From the NCBI GenBank assembly GCA_031772625.1, contig CM062804.1:1018014514-1018078513 (forward strand): a DNA stretch of 64,000 bases, read 5' to 3'. The notes under the pieces are model-generated. The model saw only the letters and a program-made list of their open reading frames with translations. It did no database searches and was not told the origin of the DNA. Numbering within the stretch: the first letter of the stretch is position 1; each line of letters starts with the position of its first letter. The stretch is from Pinus tabuliformis. Lineage: Eukaryota > Streptophyta > Pinopsida > Pinales > Pinaceae. This document shows, one piece after another, positions 1-11,160 of this stretch. The position numbers were made by a program, and so were the translations under genes.

Positions 1-1231
1 TAAGTAGAAATCTGCATTAGGTTAAAAATATACACAGTCTGCACATAGAGCAGCAGCTGAGCCAAAAAGTCTCCAACCCTTTGCTAATTCGACCTATTGC
101 TCTATATAAAGCATTTACAATTAGGATTCCATCATCCCTCCTCAAGAGAATTCGAATTTTCCATCAGTGACACCTATTCTAACCATAAAACAAACCATTA
201 AATGTATTTGACACCTAACTAGTAGTCCTAGAGACCTAATACAACTAGGAGTGTAACTCCTTATTATGACTAAAACAACCTTATCTAGACATTTGAAGCA
301 TTCTTTGACACCTAACACTCCATGAAGTCGAATTTGATGAAGCCTCCCACGTGGTCACCCAACTGCTGAAGACAAACCCTAGAAATTAGGGAACATGTTT
401 CCTTGTTTTTAGGTTTAGAATCCCTGAAAATGGCACGTGGGACAGAGCCTTTATCTCCTCATCCATGACACATTTTATGAAAATGAAGGAGGTTTTTGTA
501 GCCCATGTTGTCCAGAACAAAAACCTCTCCTGGTTTTTTATAACATTTCTCCGGCTGTCCAGAAACTATCCTTGAAAAACACGTGTCAAACAGGAAACTG
601 TCCCTTGCTCTGTTCTGGCTGAAAAATAGGTCTTGGGACAGAGGTCATAACTTCTCGTAAAAAATGTATTTGGAAAAACTGAAGGAGTTTTTTGTGAACC
701 AATCCGTGCTTAACAAAAACCTCTCTTGGTTTTTTGAAACATATTTTCTACCGCCCAGAATGAGTCTTTGAAAAATAGGTGTAAAACAGGAGATGAAAAA
801 CTGCACCTACAGCAGTTTCATAGCGCAACTTTGGTCCTTCATTTCTCCCAGATCATAATGGATTTGAAGAAAGTGGAAGAGGTTTTTGTACTTTAGTATC
901 TTAGGAATAAAAACCTCTTTCAATTTTCAGAGATGAGTTTTCAACTGCTCAGAAAAGCTTCTGGAAGTTAACTAGTAAAACAGTTTTTTCTGCTGAAACA
1001 GGCTGCTACAGGGGTTTCGTAGCGCTATGAAAACACTGATTTCGTAGCGCAAAACAGGATTTTTACACTGTCTGCGCTACGAAAACGTGGATTCGTAGCT
1101 AGTTTCAAAATTTCTCCGAAATTATGTGAGATATGTCTTCTAAACACATGGTGAGGCTTCTAGGACATGGAATGAGGCTATCAAACTTTATTTGAAGATG
1201 GACATGAGACTCTAACCCTATGAATTAGACT
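1..1231. other. Noncoding repeat-like DNA with TTTCGTAGCGC motifs
   Basis: No coding potential is visible. From 815 to about 1100 a short motif, TTTCGTAGCGC or its reverse GCGCTACGAAA, recurs at about 815, 1015, 1040, 1073 and 1092. The copy at 1015-1032 is close to a palindrome. A TATA-like stretch (ctatataaagc) lies near 100. The same motif recurs near 50.5 kb, and both loci are followed by a tagactctaaaac stretch, which suggests one dispersed repeat family, possibly an LTR or UTR of the gag-bearing element to the right. Confidence 0.5.
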
Positions 1232-2179
1232 CTAAAACATAAAAATGACTTCACCATGACTTGACCATGACTGATACAAGAATTGAGAAACCATGTAAGT
1301 TGTCCAAATTTTTAAGGAAGTTTTACAGTGATAACACAATGCATGAGCAATGGGATTGTGCAGTTCGAGTGGAAGAAGTGTGATATGTGTGTGAGATGGA
1401 CCTTCAATGCATACAGATGAGGGATGAGGAGCCTTGGGTGATTGAACAGTTTCATGATCAGAAGTGAGACTGAACCTAAGAGAGCGAGGGCCTGACATAA
1501 CCATCAACTGAGGCTGAAGTGCCTCGACAGTCTTGGGTGTTGCAACCTCATCATCAGGTATATCATCATAAAATAATGGCTTCGAAAGATCAACTGCGAT
1601 AGATTCATGATCGCGATAAAAAATGCAAGAAAATGGATCATGACCGCCATGATCATAAAAATCAATGAATTCTTCGACATCCTCATGATCAGATGAATCA
1701 AACAGAGGGGAAGATGAAAAGTGAATGAACTCATCCTCTATGTTTCCAGAAAAGACAGATGAAGGATCAAGTGGATCTTCAATGAATAACTTATCCTCTC
1801 CATTTTCGAATGATGGACTAGTATCTGGTGAGTCTTGCGAGTGATCAAAAATGGGTGCATCTGTTGATGAATACACACATACAAAATCATGAATGGCAGG
1901 TTCACCAAAGAAACTAGGAAGGAATGGAGGAGGCTCAGATGAAAGGGAGTCATCCTTCGCCGAGTGTTGATGTTCAAGCTCCCACTCATACTCTTCATGA
2001 ATGATAATGCATGTTGGTTTTGCAACACCAACTTCATCAGTGGGTTGTTCCTCATTCACAACAAGTGAAGAGTCCGGAATGGATGAACACAAGACAACAT
2101 CATCTGGAGGAACACCTGGGTGTGAAGATGGAGGTCGAAGAAAATAATGCACATGGAAACTCGAAGGACTAACAACCAA
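1232..2179 (-). CDS. Acidic 315-aa ORF downstream of a gag remnant
   Basis: This is a long open frame of 315 codons reading leftward, rich in Asp, Glu, Ser and Pro and poor in basic residues until its end. No catalytic motif, zinc knuckle or membrane segment is visible. It follows the gag-like fragment at 2411-2914 on the same strand, so it may be the downstream half of a noncanonical gag polyprotein. I do not recognise the family. The composition resembles low-complexity linker proteins of plant LTR elements and I infer no function. A chance ORF is less likely at this length but cannot be excluded. Confidence 0.4.
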   Translation of the reverse strand: MVVSPSSFHVHYFLRPPSSHPGVPPDDVVLCSSIPDSSLVVNEEQPTDEVGVAKPTCIIIHEEYEWELEHQHSAKDDSLSSEPPPFLPSFFGEPAIHDFVCVYSSTDAPIFDHSQDSPDTSPSFENGEDKLFIEDPLDPSSVFSGNIEDEFIHFSSSPLFDSSDHEDVEEFIDFYDHGGHDPFSCIFYRDHESIAVDLSKPLFYDDIPDDEVATPKTVEALQPQLMVMSGPRSLRFSLTSDHETVQSPKAPHPSSVCIEGPSHTHITLLPLELHNPIAHALCYHCKTSLKIWTTYMVSQFLYQSWSSHGEVIFMF

Positions 2180-2410
2180 CTCTGCATGAAAATTTAGTGG
2201 AGTGATGTTTGGAGGGTGCTAAGAATGAACAGATGTGCGAACATCATCCTCAACATCACTGGACGATGGTGGAACTGTTGAATGAAAGGGAGGTGGAGAG
2301 TCTATTGAGATAGTGCCTACTCCTGCATGGGATTGTGCAGTTCCATCAACAAAGAAGGTTGAGTGAGGTTTGACATCAAGCTTTCTCTTGGGACGGGAAG
2401 ATTTCTTAAG

Positions 2411-2914
2411 TTAGTACTCGAACCGGTCCCAAAGATAAGCAAACTTCATCTGGCTCTTTGGAGCTTGAAACTGTAAGTCACGGAAGTGCTTCCAAAATTC
2501 AATAATGGATTCATGCGAAGTCCTCTGTTGTTGTAACAGTTTCCGGTCAAGATTTTCTGGATAAAAATGATGGAACATGTCTTCAATAATATCATAGAAG
2601 TGCTGACATGAGTGCATGGTGTCGGCTGGTAGGCTGAGCACCCAAAGAAATGGGGATTCATGAAGTGTGAATGCAAGCAACAAACCAACCTATTCATCAG
2701 TGAACTCATAATCCTCATAAATCATGGCAAGCAAGTTATGTAAGTGCTCAGGCAAGGCCACTTCGCCTTCACCATCATATATGTGAGTGGACAAGAGATT
2801 GAAAAGCTTCCCTGAGATGGAGACATCTTTAGGATTTGAAAAACACCTCGGGGGAAGAAGAATGCAAGACTCCATGAAATATATGCAAAGGTTCAAAACT
2901 GGATGAGAGGACAC
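2411..2914 (-). pseudogene. Gag-like fragment (Retrotrans_gag type), one internal stop
   Basis: Two leftward open frames in the same reading frame are separated by a single TAG at about 2687-2689. The first half has a GEVALPEHLHNLLAMIYEDYE stretch. The second has a W-x-LP followed by F-x(2)-I-x(2)-MF-x(2)-FYP and an ESI-x-FW-x(2)-FRDL segment. This is the arrangement of the plant gypsy gag core, which assembles the virus-like particle. No zinc knuckle is seen downstream. A primer-site-like sequence lies just upstream (to the right), so this is the first gene of an LTR element on the minus strand. No pol domain is seen between it and position 1, so it may be a gag-only nonautonomous element. 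Confidence 0.55.
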
Positions 2915-2928
2915 TTATTGTCATCATG

Positions 2929-4200
2929 CCCTCCTTCTAGTGCCAGAAATGTTGACGGTGTTGGACCCGCCAACATGTCAAGGAGATCTCCCCAGTAAGA
3001 AGTCCCAATTAGACCTCAGACCGTTTGGTGTAGGAGTCCCAGCTATGGGTCGTAAGGTAATGCCTTGACCGTGATGTCGCACAGAGGCAAGTAAGATAGC
3101 ACTATCAGTAGCAAGCGTTTGACTGATGTAGTGATTCAAGGAATGAGTATGAGAGGTTTCAACACTTCAAAAGGGGAGGAAGGTGAAGGTGAGTTCTAGG
3201 TTGAAAGGGATCAATCCCAACTTGGCTAGGAACACACCACCATAAAGGACATGCACATATTCCGACAGAGCAGTCGACATAGATGCGGCAATCACAACAT
3301 AGAAGGTAAGATAACACAAACAACACTAATGGATCAGTTCGAGATGAGTGTGAAGGTTGATATAAAAAGTTTCAGAGAAATGTTTGTCTAGTGTCCAGCA
3401 GAGTAGCCGACACGGACAGTGACAACATTAATAAAATATGCAACACATTAACAACAAGATTAATATAATTTCATGTGAATCAATTCATACACAAGTACGT
3501 AAGTTAAACAACATATATCATTAAGGCAATCGGAGTAGTCCAACTACAATAACAACATATGCATGAAAATGTGTTGGCTCTTATTATTAAAGAAGTGTAA
3601 GTCACAATCATACAATATATAATGTAAACCTACTATCCCTATTAGTAGAACGTTACAGCCACATCTGCTTGCTCCTTCAAAGAGATGTACTAGCTCCATG
3701 CAATGGAGAAGCCAAGGCGCGTTACAATACTATCTGAGTCTTCTTCAAGATAGTCTTAGTAGAAGATTGGCTGACCAAAATCCTATACAATGAGTTATGA
3801 GGGACTATTTATAGCAAAGGGTGGGGTGACCCTTGACATTCCCCTTTGTGATAGTTCAACTACCATCATGACTCTTCACCTACTCTATGACTGTTATGTC
3901 CAACTGTTGACACTCGACTTAAACTTGACATGACTCAACGTTACAATTCACATGTACTCATGTGAGATAACATGGCTTGAGCAAGCCTTGCAAGACATCA
4001 CTTGCACTCAGTCTGATGTGGTGAGACCAACTCTTTGACATGCTTATGAAGGTGACATTGGTGAGCTAATGCCAAGCTTGGTCGTCCATGATGGTGTGCA
4101 TGCACCTTATGGTGACATCTTGCTGAAGCGAACTCTTGCCTCCATTTAAACCGGTGCATTAGTTAGGCCCCTTCATCCAAATCATCTGCTAACATGTGCA
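2929..4200 (-). repeat. Probable 5' LTR and leader of the gag-bearing element (right limit unknown)
   Basis: On the minus strand the sequence CCGTCAACA is followed by TTTC and TGGCACTAGAAGGAGGGC, which looks like an LTR end plus a TGG-initial primer binding site. On the plus strand the putative LTR begins TGTTGACGGTG at 2950. I could not match the primer site to a tRNA, and I could not find the opposite LTR end. The rest of the stretch holds no gene. Confidence 0.35.
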
Positions 4201-5200
4201 TGGTCTTCTTGGGCACGGTTGAATTGGAAACACACTGATGCATAGTGTCCATGTTGATCTTCAAGTGTGTGTTGGTGGTCATGCACCTCAACTTGCCGGA
4301 GTGCATGTTCAGCCCCAATTGGACTTGTTTCTTGTCTTCACCTTAGTGAGTTTGTTGAATGGGTTGGATTGCATGTGTGTGCTCAACGACATGCATGTTG
4401 CTAGATCATTTACATGCGATCAACAACATTTCTCACCATGTTTGCTCTGTGTCCACTGCTGGGATGGATCCTTAACTTTTACTGGCGCAGTTTCATCCAT
4501 GAATGCATGTTGCACCGACAATTGTTCATGTTCCTGCTGCAACTCATTGTTCTGTTTGTGTGGCCTCATGTTCTTCCTGAGTTGTTGCTTCGACATATGC
4601 AAATCCTTCTTTGTTCCATATTCTTCCTTCATGCGATCTTAATGTTACATCGTGACTTCATAGTCTAAGTCTCCAAAGTTTCTTTCATTATCAGTTGATC
4701 TGCTTGATCTTGCAACTTTGCTCCGCCTCTATGTTGTCAACAACTTTCCTCTTGCATCCATTGTGTTTGTTGTGTTCGCCGCATTCGGTATGTTGCCTTC
4801 AGCTATTGTTCATGATGTTGCTCGATGTGATGATGCTACTTGATATCCTTGTCCATGAACAACTTGATGTCTTTGTGAGTAGGTAATACCATGGACACTT
4901 GATCGACTGCATCCCCAAGTGTGCTCAGAACGGTGTCTTTGTCTATGCTCTCTTGGAAACCATTGTACCTTTGCTGCTGAGAGGCAGATGAACACATATG
5001 ATACCTGGAGACATGGAAACACTCATAGCAAGTAATCTATCAGTCAAAAACCAAAATGAACATGAGAATTGACCTGCAACATACTTGGGTGAATGATCGT
5101 GAACGTTGCGTAATTTCGACAGGGAGGTCGGGAGACCGACTGTCAAGACTGCACAAGGCACAACCCGAGTTGCTGGGAGACTAATTGACTGCTGGAACTA
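4201..5200. other. Noncoding, no recognisable feature
   Basis: Small overlapping ORFs on both strands are Cys/Leu/His-rich with no family signature. They appear to be chance frames in T-rich DNA. Confidence 0.5.
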
Positions 5201-5201
5201 C

Positions 5202-5420
5202 AAAATGTGCAATCTATTTTGGCAGTGGACTACTGGGGTTGCAGAATGCGCGATTCCAGCTGGGAAAGGTTGGTGGCCCAAGGACAGATTTGCACAAATT
5301 TTGGGGCGAAACAACCATTGACCTCCAAAAATGCGCAATTTAGTCTAGGAGGTGAGTGTTGGGCCAGAATACACAAATCTGGAGAGGAAGGTAAGCCTTC
5401 CTTCTCCAGATTGCGCAATG
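5202..5420. repeat. Degenerate array of about 41-bp period, TTGCGCAA core (array 1)
   Basis: Six related cores (aaTGTGCAAtc, aTGCGCGATtcc, tTTGCACAAAt, aTGCGCAATtt, aTACACAAAtc, aTTGCGCAAtg) are centred near 5208, 5249, 5293, 5333, 5373 and 5414. The spacings are 41, 44, 40, 40 and 41 bp. The core is a short palindrome. Sequence between cores is only loosely conserved. Confidence 0.65.
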
Positions 5421-6077
5421 CATCTTTGGTGAAGGCAAAGATTGGGCGAAGGTTGGCCCGACTCACCGACACGTATTTGAAAGCGAGTTGAGTTGATGAA
5501 ATGCATGGCAACACTAAGTGATAGCAGAAGTGATAAAAAATGCATGAAAAACATGAATGGAGGATTGAGAAAACATATCAACATGCTTGTGGATGAGGCC
5601 ATTCATAGGTTGGGCGAACATCCATGCAAAATAGTATCATGCATGCGACAACAGTGAGATAGCAACAAAAATTGAAACAGAGATAGGAAAATCTAGAATA
5701 TATGTAAACGAAAACATGTGTTCAAAGAAATCAAGCAAACAACACTCCCACAAGAGAAAACATAAAAAGCGACAAAAATGCAGCACAAGGCATGGGAAGT
5801 GGGTTAACCCAAAAACAACTAAGTTTAATGTGCCAACTGCTCCTAGATGTGATGTGGGATGTTAGAGCTACAAGGTTGATGTGAGGAATTAGCTCTACAT
5901 TCTCTGGTTGATGAGTTTTGATAACATCGAAGTTATGACACGCATGCCACAAATCTATGGGAAGTGACACTTGGAGGGAGGTTTCCAAATTGTTCCTTGC
6001 ATGTCACCTTCAACTGCTAAACATAGATCCCTAAAACAAGGGATTCCTTTGCATGCTACCTTGGGAGAAGCAACCTA

Positions 6078-6414
6078 TGCATGCAATTCTGTTTTTCTTG
6101 GTCCCGGAGGGAACTGGCCAACTCAGCTGCACATGCAAGTGGCTGCTTGACTGCTAGAGAAAAATGTGCATTTTTGACTATCAGCTGGGCTGACTGCCCA
6201 AAGGGGATTACGCAATTTTTGGGCCCAACAACTGGCTGCTGGCCATATTTGCACAAATCTTGGGCTGAACTTCCTGTTGATGAGAAAAATTGCGCAATTC
6301 CTGCTGGGAGGGCAGACAAGATTACACAATCCTGGAACCCAGCAGCAGACTTCCAGAAGGAATTGTGCAATTCCTGGAGAGAACTGTTGGTTTCCCTCCA
6401 AAAATGTGAAAATT
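6078..6414. repeat. Degenerate array of about 41-bp period, TTGCGCAA core (array 2)
   Basis: Cores near 6167, 6212, 6253, 6294, 6327, 6367 and 6407 repeat the pattern of array 1, with a weaker one near 6083. Part of the array (a TTTGCACAAAT core followed about 40 bp on by an AAAAATTGCGCAATT core) is clearly homologous to array 1, so the two are probably a diverged duplication. The many overlapping ORFs here are products of the repeat and not a gene. Confidence 0.65.
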
Positions 6415-6449
6415 TCACTGAGAAGCTACTAAGTTTACAACTGGACCAA

Positions 6450-7238
6450 GTCTGGAGGAGTAGCCTAGGAAAGGAAAATATCAAAATGTGATTGACAGGT
6501 TGCCTTTGAGCAAGAAAGGCACTAAAGATTGAGGACTTGACGAAGCAAGGCAAGTTGCTGTGAAGGTTAGTAGGGAGGATCCAAAATAGGCTAAGGAAAA
6601 GGTTTGGAGGGTGGTTGTAGCCGCTACAACAATACCTTAGCATACCCGAGGAGGATACCTTTTTTTTCAAGATCATCAAATTAGTGTGATGCATGTACAA
6701 CATAACCATAATAACATATAGACATATATCAATAAGTGCATCAATGCATAACCATCATACTAGCTAGGTCCAGTCATCTATGTAAGGCCATATCAAAAAT
6801 GCATGCTATGACCTCATGCATGACAACAACCAATACTCTAGTATACACATTGCCTCATGCAACTATCCACCTACATAAGCAATGCCTAATCAACTACACA
6901 TATGCATAACCGCATGTAGTCGAGCATAAGCAATCAATTCTTGTAATCAACCTACAAGACTGATGCATGTAATCAAATAACCAAGAATGTAACCCAACAT
7001 ACAAGAATGTAATCAAGTTGCATATAATTGTATAACCAATCATATACTCATGACGATGCATTCCATAAAATCGACATCAAGTTACTCATGATAACCTTAC
7101 TTCTACCATGATCAATATGATGCAGTGCAATAAGCACATGGAATGTCAGTGTAAGAGCCACACATGCAACTGACATGCATGCATGACCAACACATTCACC
7201 CATATCTGTAGCACCAGATATGACCCAAAGAGAGCGTA
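6450..7238. other. AT-rich noncoding stretch, probable leader of element D
   Basis: No gene is visible. The stretch contains scattered repeats of a short catgtaatca-type motif between 6900 and 7030. It lies on the internal side of the primer site of element D. Confidence 0.4.
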
Positions 7239-7255
7239 ACCATGCTCTGATACCA
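7239..7255 (-). other. Primer binding site of element D (tRNA-iMet type)
   Basis: The reverse strand reads TGGTATCAGAGCATGGT. Its first 12 bases are the standard plant initiator-Met primer site. It lies three bases inside an LTR edge that ends GGTGTTACA. Confidence 0.75.
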
Positions 7256-7258
7256 ATC

Positions 7259-7504
7259 TGTAACACCCCCTCCTAGGTCTACCCAAAGTAACCATGCCAA
7301 CCGAGGTAAACATGAGGAGAGATGCTACTACAATCAAATTCAACCTCCTATGTCACCTTAAGGAAGTGGAATCGATGGAACATCACATACAATCATCCAA
7401 CATCATCAACATACCCCTTAGGAGACATGTCAAACACTCACAGTCTGCCCTTACGTCCCACTGCTATTCTGCAACTCTTAGGGCTCAATCATTCTCATGC
7501 TAAG
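7259..7504 (-). repeat. LTR of element D, 3' part (split by copia-A)
   Basis: On the plus strand it starts TGTAACACCCCCTCC next to the primer site. It stops at the copia-A insertion. The other part is 18805-20502, and the terminal sequences TGTAACA and TGTTACA match as short inverted repeats. Confidence 0.7.
7500..7504. repeat. Target site duplication of copia-A, left copy
   Basis: CTAAG here and CTATG at 18800-18804 differ at one base, consistent with an aged 5-bp duplication. Confidence 0.6.
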
Positions 7505-8574
7505 TGTAAGAATTCCCACCTGTAGATCACCTGGTAATGAAATATACTAAAGCAAAACACTTGATCTCTTCTACAAACAATTTAGCGGAAGCTTAATCGA
7601 AATGAGCAACATCAATAAGAACACATATAACTGATAAGAAGAATTCAATCACACATAACACAGAAGATATAACTAGGGGAAAGCACCAGCCTAAAAACCC
7701 AACTTTGTATTATTATACAAGTGGAAATCCTTTCCAAGTTACAAAAAGAATCAACTCAAAAGCTTTCCTGCTCTCTCTGTAATCAGATAATGAAGCTCAT
7801 AGACATAATAGACAAGTATATATCCTCATCAAGTCCTCCAAGCCCCTATTTCTTTGCACAATTTTTCTTGGGGTCCAGTGAAGCCACATGTGTGAATTGG
7901 CCCCATCACACTCACTGAACAAGAAGAAGTAACTACGCAATTCCCTTGGATAGAAATGCTTCTGCATGCAAGGAATATTCACCAAGGAATATCCTAGCAA
8001 TTGGCAGTACACTGTCCCTCCATCTGATATCAACTAGGTCTCTGTATGAATTGACATGCATGAGTTATGTATGAGAGAATATTCAGTTAACTGAAGAGCA
8101 TCAACTATATGCAAGCATGCATTAACTAACTGAACTTACTTAATTTAAACAAACTATTTAAATCAATCTAACTAGACTTGACTCAGTTAACTGAGACAAC
8201 TAATTACATCTCAAATTAAAACTCATCCTTATCTCTTTAATTGAAGGATAAATTCCTCAATTAAAGGAGAAACTGTTGCATGTCCCCACATAGACTTCAA
8301 GTTTGATTTTCCTTAACTAATTAACTCAAGATGAATTAATTAATTAATTTTCAAACTACTGTTAATATCAAATTCCAATTTTACTTCCTATGTTTAGTCC
8401 AGGGAATGAATAAAATAGGAATCCATCTAAAATGCTATTTTTAGAAAAGCTATTTTTAGCACTTTCACTTTTCATCCAATATAGCTAAGTTCAACACTAG
8501 ATGAAACTGCTATTTATAGCAGTGCTATTTTTAGCATTTTCTATTTTTAGCATTTCTTGTTGCTATCTTCAACA
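7505..8574 (-). repeat. Copia-A 3' LTR
   Basis: On the minus strand it reads TGTTGAAGATAGC to GGGAATTCTTACA. It aligns with 17774-18799. It has an extra segment of about 35 bp around 8285-8320, and its repeat of the ctatttttagca unit at 8540-8552 is missing from the other LTR. It has AT-rich blocks, including aattaattaattaatt near 8340. Confidence 0.9.
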
Positions 8575-8590
8575 CTCCCTCTCAACAAGA
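8575..8590 (-). other. Copia-A polypurine tract
   Basis: The minus strand reads GTTGAGAGGGAG immediately before the TGTTGAAGA start of the 3' LTR, the usual site of plus-strand priming. Confidence 0.75.
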
Positions 8591-10230
8591 AAGGGATTAT
8601 CAGTAACCCAAATCCTGTCTCTGTAGAACTCGAACTTTCATTTTGACAATGCCTTTGTCAAAATATCTACATCCTGATCCTCGATCGAAACATACAGCAA
8701 CAACATGATCCTCTTGACCACACAGTCTCAAAGATGGTGATATTGGATATCAATGTGCTTGGACCTGTCATGAAAAACTGGATTCTCGGAGAGTTTGATG
8801 CAACTCTGATTATCACAGTAGATCACTGTAGGATCCATCCTTTGAATAAACAATCCCACTAGAATCTTCTCCATCCAAATGGCCTCACATGCAGCCTGAC
8901 TATCAACCATGTATTCAGCCTCTGCTGAGCTAAGTGCAATTGATCTCTATTTCCTGCTATACTAGGAAACTGTAGCTAAACCAAGGTTAAAGATCCCTCT
9001 AGAAGTTCTCTTCCTATCTGATGGACTCCCTGCCTAATCCGCATTTGTGAAGCCTTGAAGCTTCACTCCCTCTATTCGTCCATACCACAATCCAAATTGA
9101 GATGTGCCTCTAAGGTATCTCAGCACATGCTTTGCTGCCTTCCAAAACAGCTTGGTAGGTTGAACCATATCTTGACTCAGTTGGTTCACCGCAAAGCATA
9201 AGTTGGGTTGTGTGTTCACCAGATACATAAGTAAACCCACCAGTTGTCGATAAACAATAGCAGCTACTACCTCACCTGAAGTAGCATCCTCCTTCCTCCA
9301 GTTCCCAGCTAGAGGAGTTTGCATGGGCTTACACTTCTCCATGTGAAAGTGCCTGAGTATCTCATTGGCATACTTGCCTTGAGACACAAATACTTCCCCA
9401 TCTCTCTGCCACACCTCCATGCCTAAAAAGTAGTGCATAAGGCCCATGTCCTTCAGCTCGAACTCTCTTGCAAGGTCCTCCTTGCAAGACTGTATCAGAT
9501 GATCATCACCTGTCAAAATTAGATCATCGACATAAAGTACAATGATCAATGGCTTACCTTCTACCATGATGTGGTAAAGGTTCGCATCTGCTTCACTCTT
9601 CGTGAAGCCCAACCTGGTGAAATAGTTGTCAATCCTGGTGTACAAAGCATGGGGTGCTTGCTTCAGCCCATATAGAGTGCTCTTGAGTCTGTACACATGC
9701 AACTCACTATCGAAGGTTTTGAAACCTTCTGGCTGCTCAATGTACACCTCCTCCTCAATCATCCCATTGAGGAATGTTGTCTTCACATCCATCTGGTGGA
9801 TCTTCCACCCCATCTGAGCTGATAGTACCAATATCGATCTAATCGATGAGTACCTTGCTACAGGAGCAAAGGTCTCATCGTAGTCGATCCCCTCAACCTG
9901 TGAGAAACCTCAGGCAACAAACCTTGCCTTCTGTTTCTCAACACTACCATCAGCTGCCTGCTTTACCTTGTAAATCCATCTGGAACTCACTACTGACTTG
10001 TCCTGAGGTCTTGGGACAACATCCCAAACACAGTTCCGCATGATGGAGTCATACTCCTCCACCATTGCATTAACCCACACTGGCTGTTGCACTGCCTCCT
10101 CGAATGAAGAAGGCTCAGAATCTACACACTCCCCAGCCAGGGCCATGTAACCAATGTACCGCTCAGGTGACCTCCTCTTTCTGCACTGAGAAGATGGTTG
10201 TCCCACATTCTCCCACGCATCCATCATCAA
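8591..10230 (-). pseudogene. Copia-A reverse transcriptase and RNase H
   Basis: The leftward frame runs from the RT N-terminus (DSIMRNCVWDVVPRP near 10080) through the palm to the copia RNase H (AACEAIW near 8890, then YCDNQSCIKL). The RT catalytic YVDD box is intact at 9523-9534. Stops interrupt it at about 9911 (KG replaced by stop-G), at the FTNAD-AGS junction near 9034, and twice near 8950-8970. At the last three, Trp or Gln codons appear changed to TAG. The longest uninterrupted part is 265 codons. It is the same family as copia-C in this window, which it matches in the RT and RNase H. Confidence 0.9.
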
Positions 10231-11160
10231 CTTGTCAGCTTACCTTGAGCATTTCCACCCATCTCTGGAAGTATCAACATGAGTGGATGTCTCCACTCTC
10301 GGAACCTTTGCATGCAGCTGCTTCACATCAATTTGAAGCTCCACCTCCTTAGGAACTGAAAGCTCCTCATCTGCATGCAACTCAAGCTCCCTCTCAAGTG
10401 ATAAGCGCATGGCTTTCTGCTCATCGAACTTTAGATCCCTGTGTACCACAGTCCTCTAAGTGGAAGGAAGGTACACCCAATAGTTGTGAGGTGTATCCGT
10501 GTACCCCACAAGTATTCCCAACCCAACTATTGGGTCTAGCTTCTTCCTGGCACCTTTGGTCACATGATAGTAAACTGATGATCCAAAAATTCAAAAGTGA
10601 CTTACATCAGGTTGCTTCCCAGAATAGGCCTCCACAGGTGTCTTCATCCCCAGTATACGGTGTAGGCTTCTGTTCTGCCAGTATACTATTGTATTACATG
10701 CCTCAGCCCACAAATGTAGTGGTAGGCTTTGATCATGCAACATCGCTCAAGCTGCTCCCACAATCATTCTGTTCTTGCTTTTGGCCACCGCATTCTGTTG
10801 TGGGTTATGGGGTGCCGTCAATTCCCGTTTAATTCCTTCTGCAACATAGAAGTCCTTAAACTACTGGGAGACATACTCTCCACCATTGTCGCTATGCAAC
10901 GCTTTTATTTTCTTTCCTGATTCTTTCTCTGCCAAGGCTTTAAACTCACAAAACCTCAAGAAGGTTTGATCCTTCTTTTGCATAAAGTAGATCCAGCATC
11001 TACGAGAAAAATCATCAATAAAAATAACATAGTACCTTTGTTTAGTGGTGGAGGCTATAGAGAATGGTCCACATACATCTGAGTGAACTCACTCTAGGAT
11101 TGCTCTAGCTCTACTGTCTCGATTCAGAAAGGAAGATTTTGCATACTTACCCAAGGTACA
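10231..11160 (-). pseudogene. Copia-A integrase (degenerate)
   Basis: This lies between the GAG-pre-integrase box and RT on the minus strand. Fragments of the catalytic core and the C-terminal acidic linker (10240-10449) are visible in more than one frame with several stops. Neighbour order PR, pre-INT, INT, RT, RH is diagnostic of Ty1/copia. It would have inserted the element cDNA into chromosomes. Confidence 0.75.

Noticed and set aside
2690-2914. Separate 74-codon gene
   Set aside because: It is in frame with 2411-2683 across a single TAG and together they form one gag core.
4238-4642. 134-codon Cys-rich ORF as a secreted peptide gene
   Set aside because: No signal peptide or family Cys pattern. 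Overlapping frames of similar length on both strands point to composition.
5202-6414. Regular repeat spacing resembling a CRISPR array
   Set aside because: The repeats are degenerate, palindromic and about 8 bp long in a plant nuclear context with no cas genes.
6056-6709. 217-codon minus-strand ORF
   Set aside because: It overlaps the 41-bp repeat array and encodes only the translated repeat. Other frames here are equally open.
7239-7255. tRNA-Met gene
   Set aside because: Only the 3'-complementary 12 bases match. There is no cloverleaf, and the position next to an LTR end makes it a primer binding site.
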